NCBI GenBank assembly: GCA_049509915.1
Contig: JBEKZL010000361.1
Coordinates: 1-6,250 of the forward strand
Length of the DNA stretch: 6,250 nucleotides
Origin: JBEKYD01 sp049509915
Lineage (GTDB): Bacteria > Acidobacteriota > Terriglobia > Bryobacterales > Bryobacteraceae
Direction of reading: 5' to 3'
Shown here piece by piece: positions 6,185 to 6,250 of this stretch. The position numbers were made by a program, and so were the translations under genes. A model generated the notes under the pieces. That model worked only from the letters and a program-made list of their open reading frames with translations. It had not been told where the DNA came from and ran no database searches. Within the stretch, counting starts at the first letter, position 1. Each line of letters starts with the position of its first letter.

Positions 6185-6250
6185 ATGACCGACGCCCAGA
6201 TGGGTCGATGCCGAAAGCGCCTGGAGCAATTCTTGGTCGATCTGTTGGAA
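6185..6250 (+). CDS. transposase N-terminus, partial (right IS copy)
   Basis: An open frame from ATG at 6185 to the window edge gives 22 residues starting MTDAQMGRCRKRLEQFLVD. It is identical to the left-hand copy and reads out of the window. A possible IS701-like DDE transposase start, judged from the RLEQFL-type helix and the YTAG insertion junctions. No Shine-Dalgarno sequence; an in-frame ATG at 6200 is an alternative. The family remains tentative until the rest of the gene is seen. Confidence 0.6.
   Translation, partial: MTDAQMGRCRKRLEQFLVDLLE

Larger units (their letters stand above)
6131..6250 (+). mobile_element. 5' end of an outward-facing insertion sequence (right copy)
   Basis: This is an exact inverted copy of 2-121. 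The boundary is sharp: upstream sequence differs from the left copy beyond the shared TAG, with C before it here (CTAG, 6130-6133). The tip contains a small inverted repeat (TACTT at 6137-6141, AAGTA at 6146-6150, four-base loop) directly before the -35 box, possibly part of the transposase-binding terminal repeat. Promoter and transposase start follow. The other end of the element lies outside the window. Identity of the two copies implies recent spread, gene conversion or assembly from a collapsed repeat. Confidence 0.85.

Noticed and set aside
1..6250. CRISPR array, tRNA, rRNA or toxin-antitoxin/defence genes
   Set aside because: No regularly spaced repeats, no tRNA-like cloverleaf or rRNA sequence, and no recognisable defence protein was found. 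The recombinase trio is explained by a RIT element, not a new system.

Overview
This window is a mobile-element graveyard around one intact gene. Base composition is GC-rich throughout, except for two short AT-rich patches at the ends. The mix of a kumamolisin-like S53 protease, a D-aminoacylase-type amidohydrolase remnant, a recombinase trio and many insertion-sequence scraps suggests a soil bacterium with a large, transposon-rich genome. Acidobacteriota would fit, but that is only an inference from gene content, and no marker gene is present.

Layout from left to right. Positions 1-121 are the 5' end of an insertion sequence reading leftwards out of the window. Positions 123-758 are an IS66-type transposase remnant, cut by that insertion and carrying two frameshifts and a stop. 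Positions 768-1133 (minus strand) hold the C-terminal end of another probable DDE transposase. Positions 1147-1385 hold a frameshifted N-terminal piece of a group II intron reverse transcriptase. Positions 1386-1535 are unassigned. Positions 1536-3110 (minus strand) carry the only complete gene, a 524-residue sedolisin (S53, kumamolisin-like) pro-protease with all catalytic residues and its own ribosome binding site. Diverging from it, 3245 to about 3425 is the broken first part of an amidohydrolase of the N-acyl-D-amino-acid deacylase type.

From about 3427 to 6043 lie three consecutive tyrosine recombinase genes on the plus strand, joined by ATGA stop/start overlaps at 4574 and 5516. This is the architecture of a RIT (recombinase-in-trio) element. 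All three are damaged: ritA lacks its beginning and has two frameshifts, ritB has a premature stop and a frameshift, and ritC loses its catalytic half. Neither end of the RIT element survives.

Positions 6131-6250 repeat 2-121 exactly in inverted orientation, so a second copy of the same insertion sequence reads rightwards out of the window. Each end carries a consensus-like promoter and the first 22 codons of a transposase, probably IS701-like. The layout resembles a composite transposon with outward-facing IS copies. It could equally be an assembly contig that stops where it enters a collapsed repeat. I see no convincing new biological system; the interest lies in the nested insertions, the RIT decay pattern and the one intact protease among wreckage.
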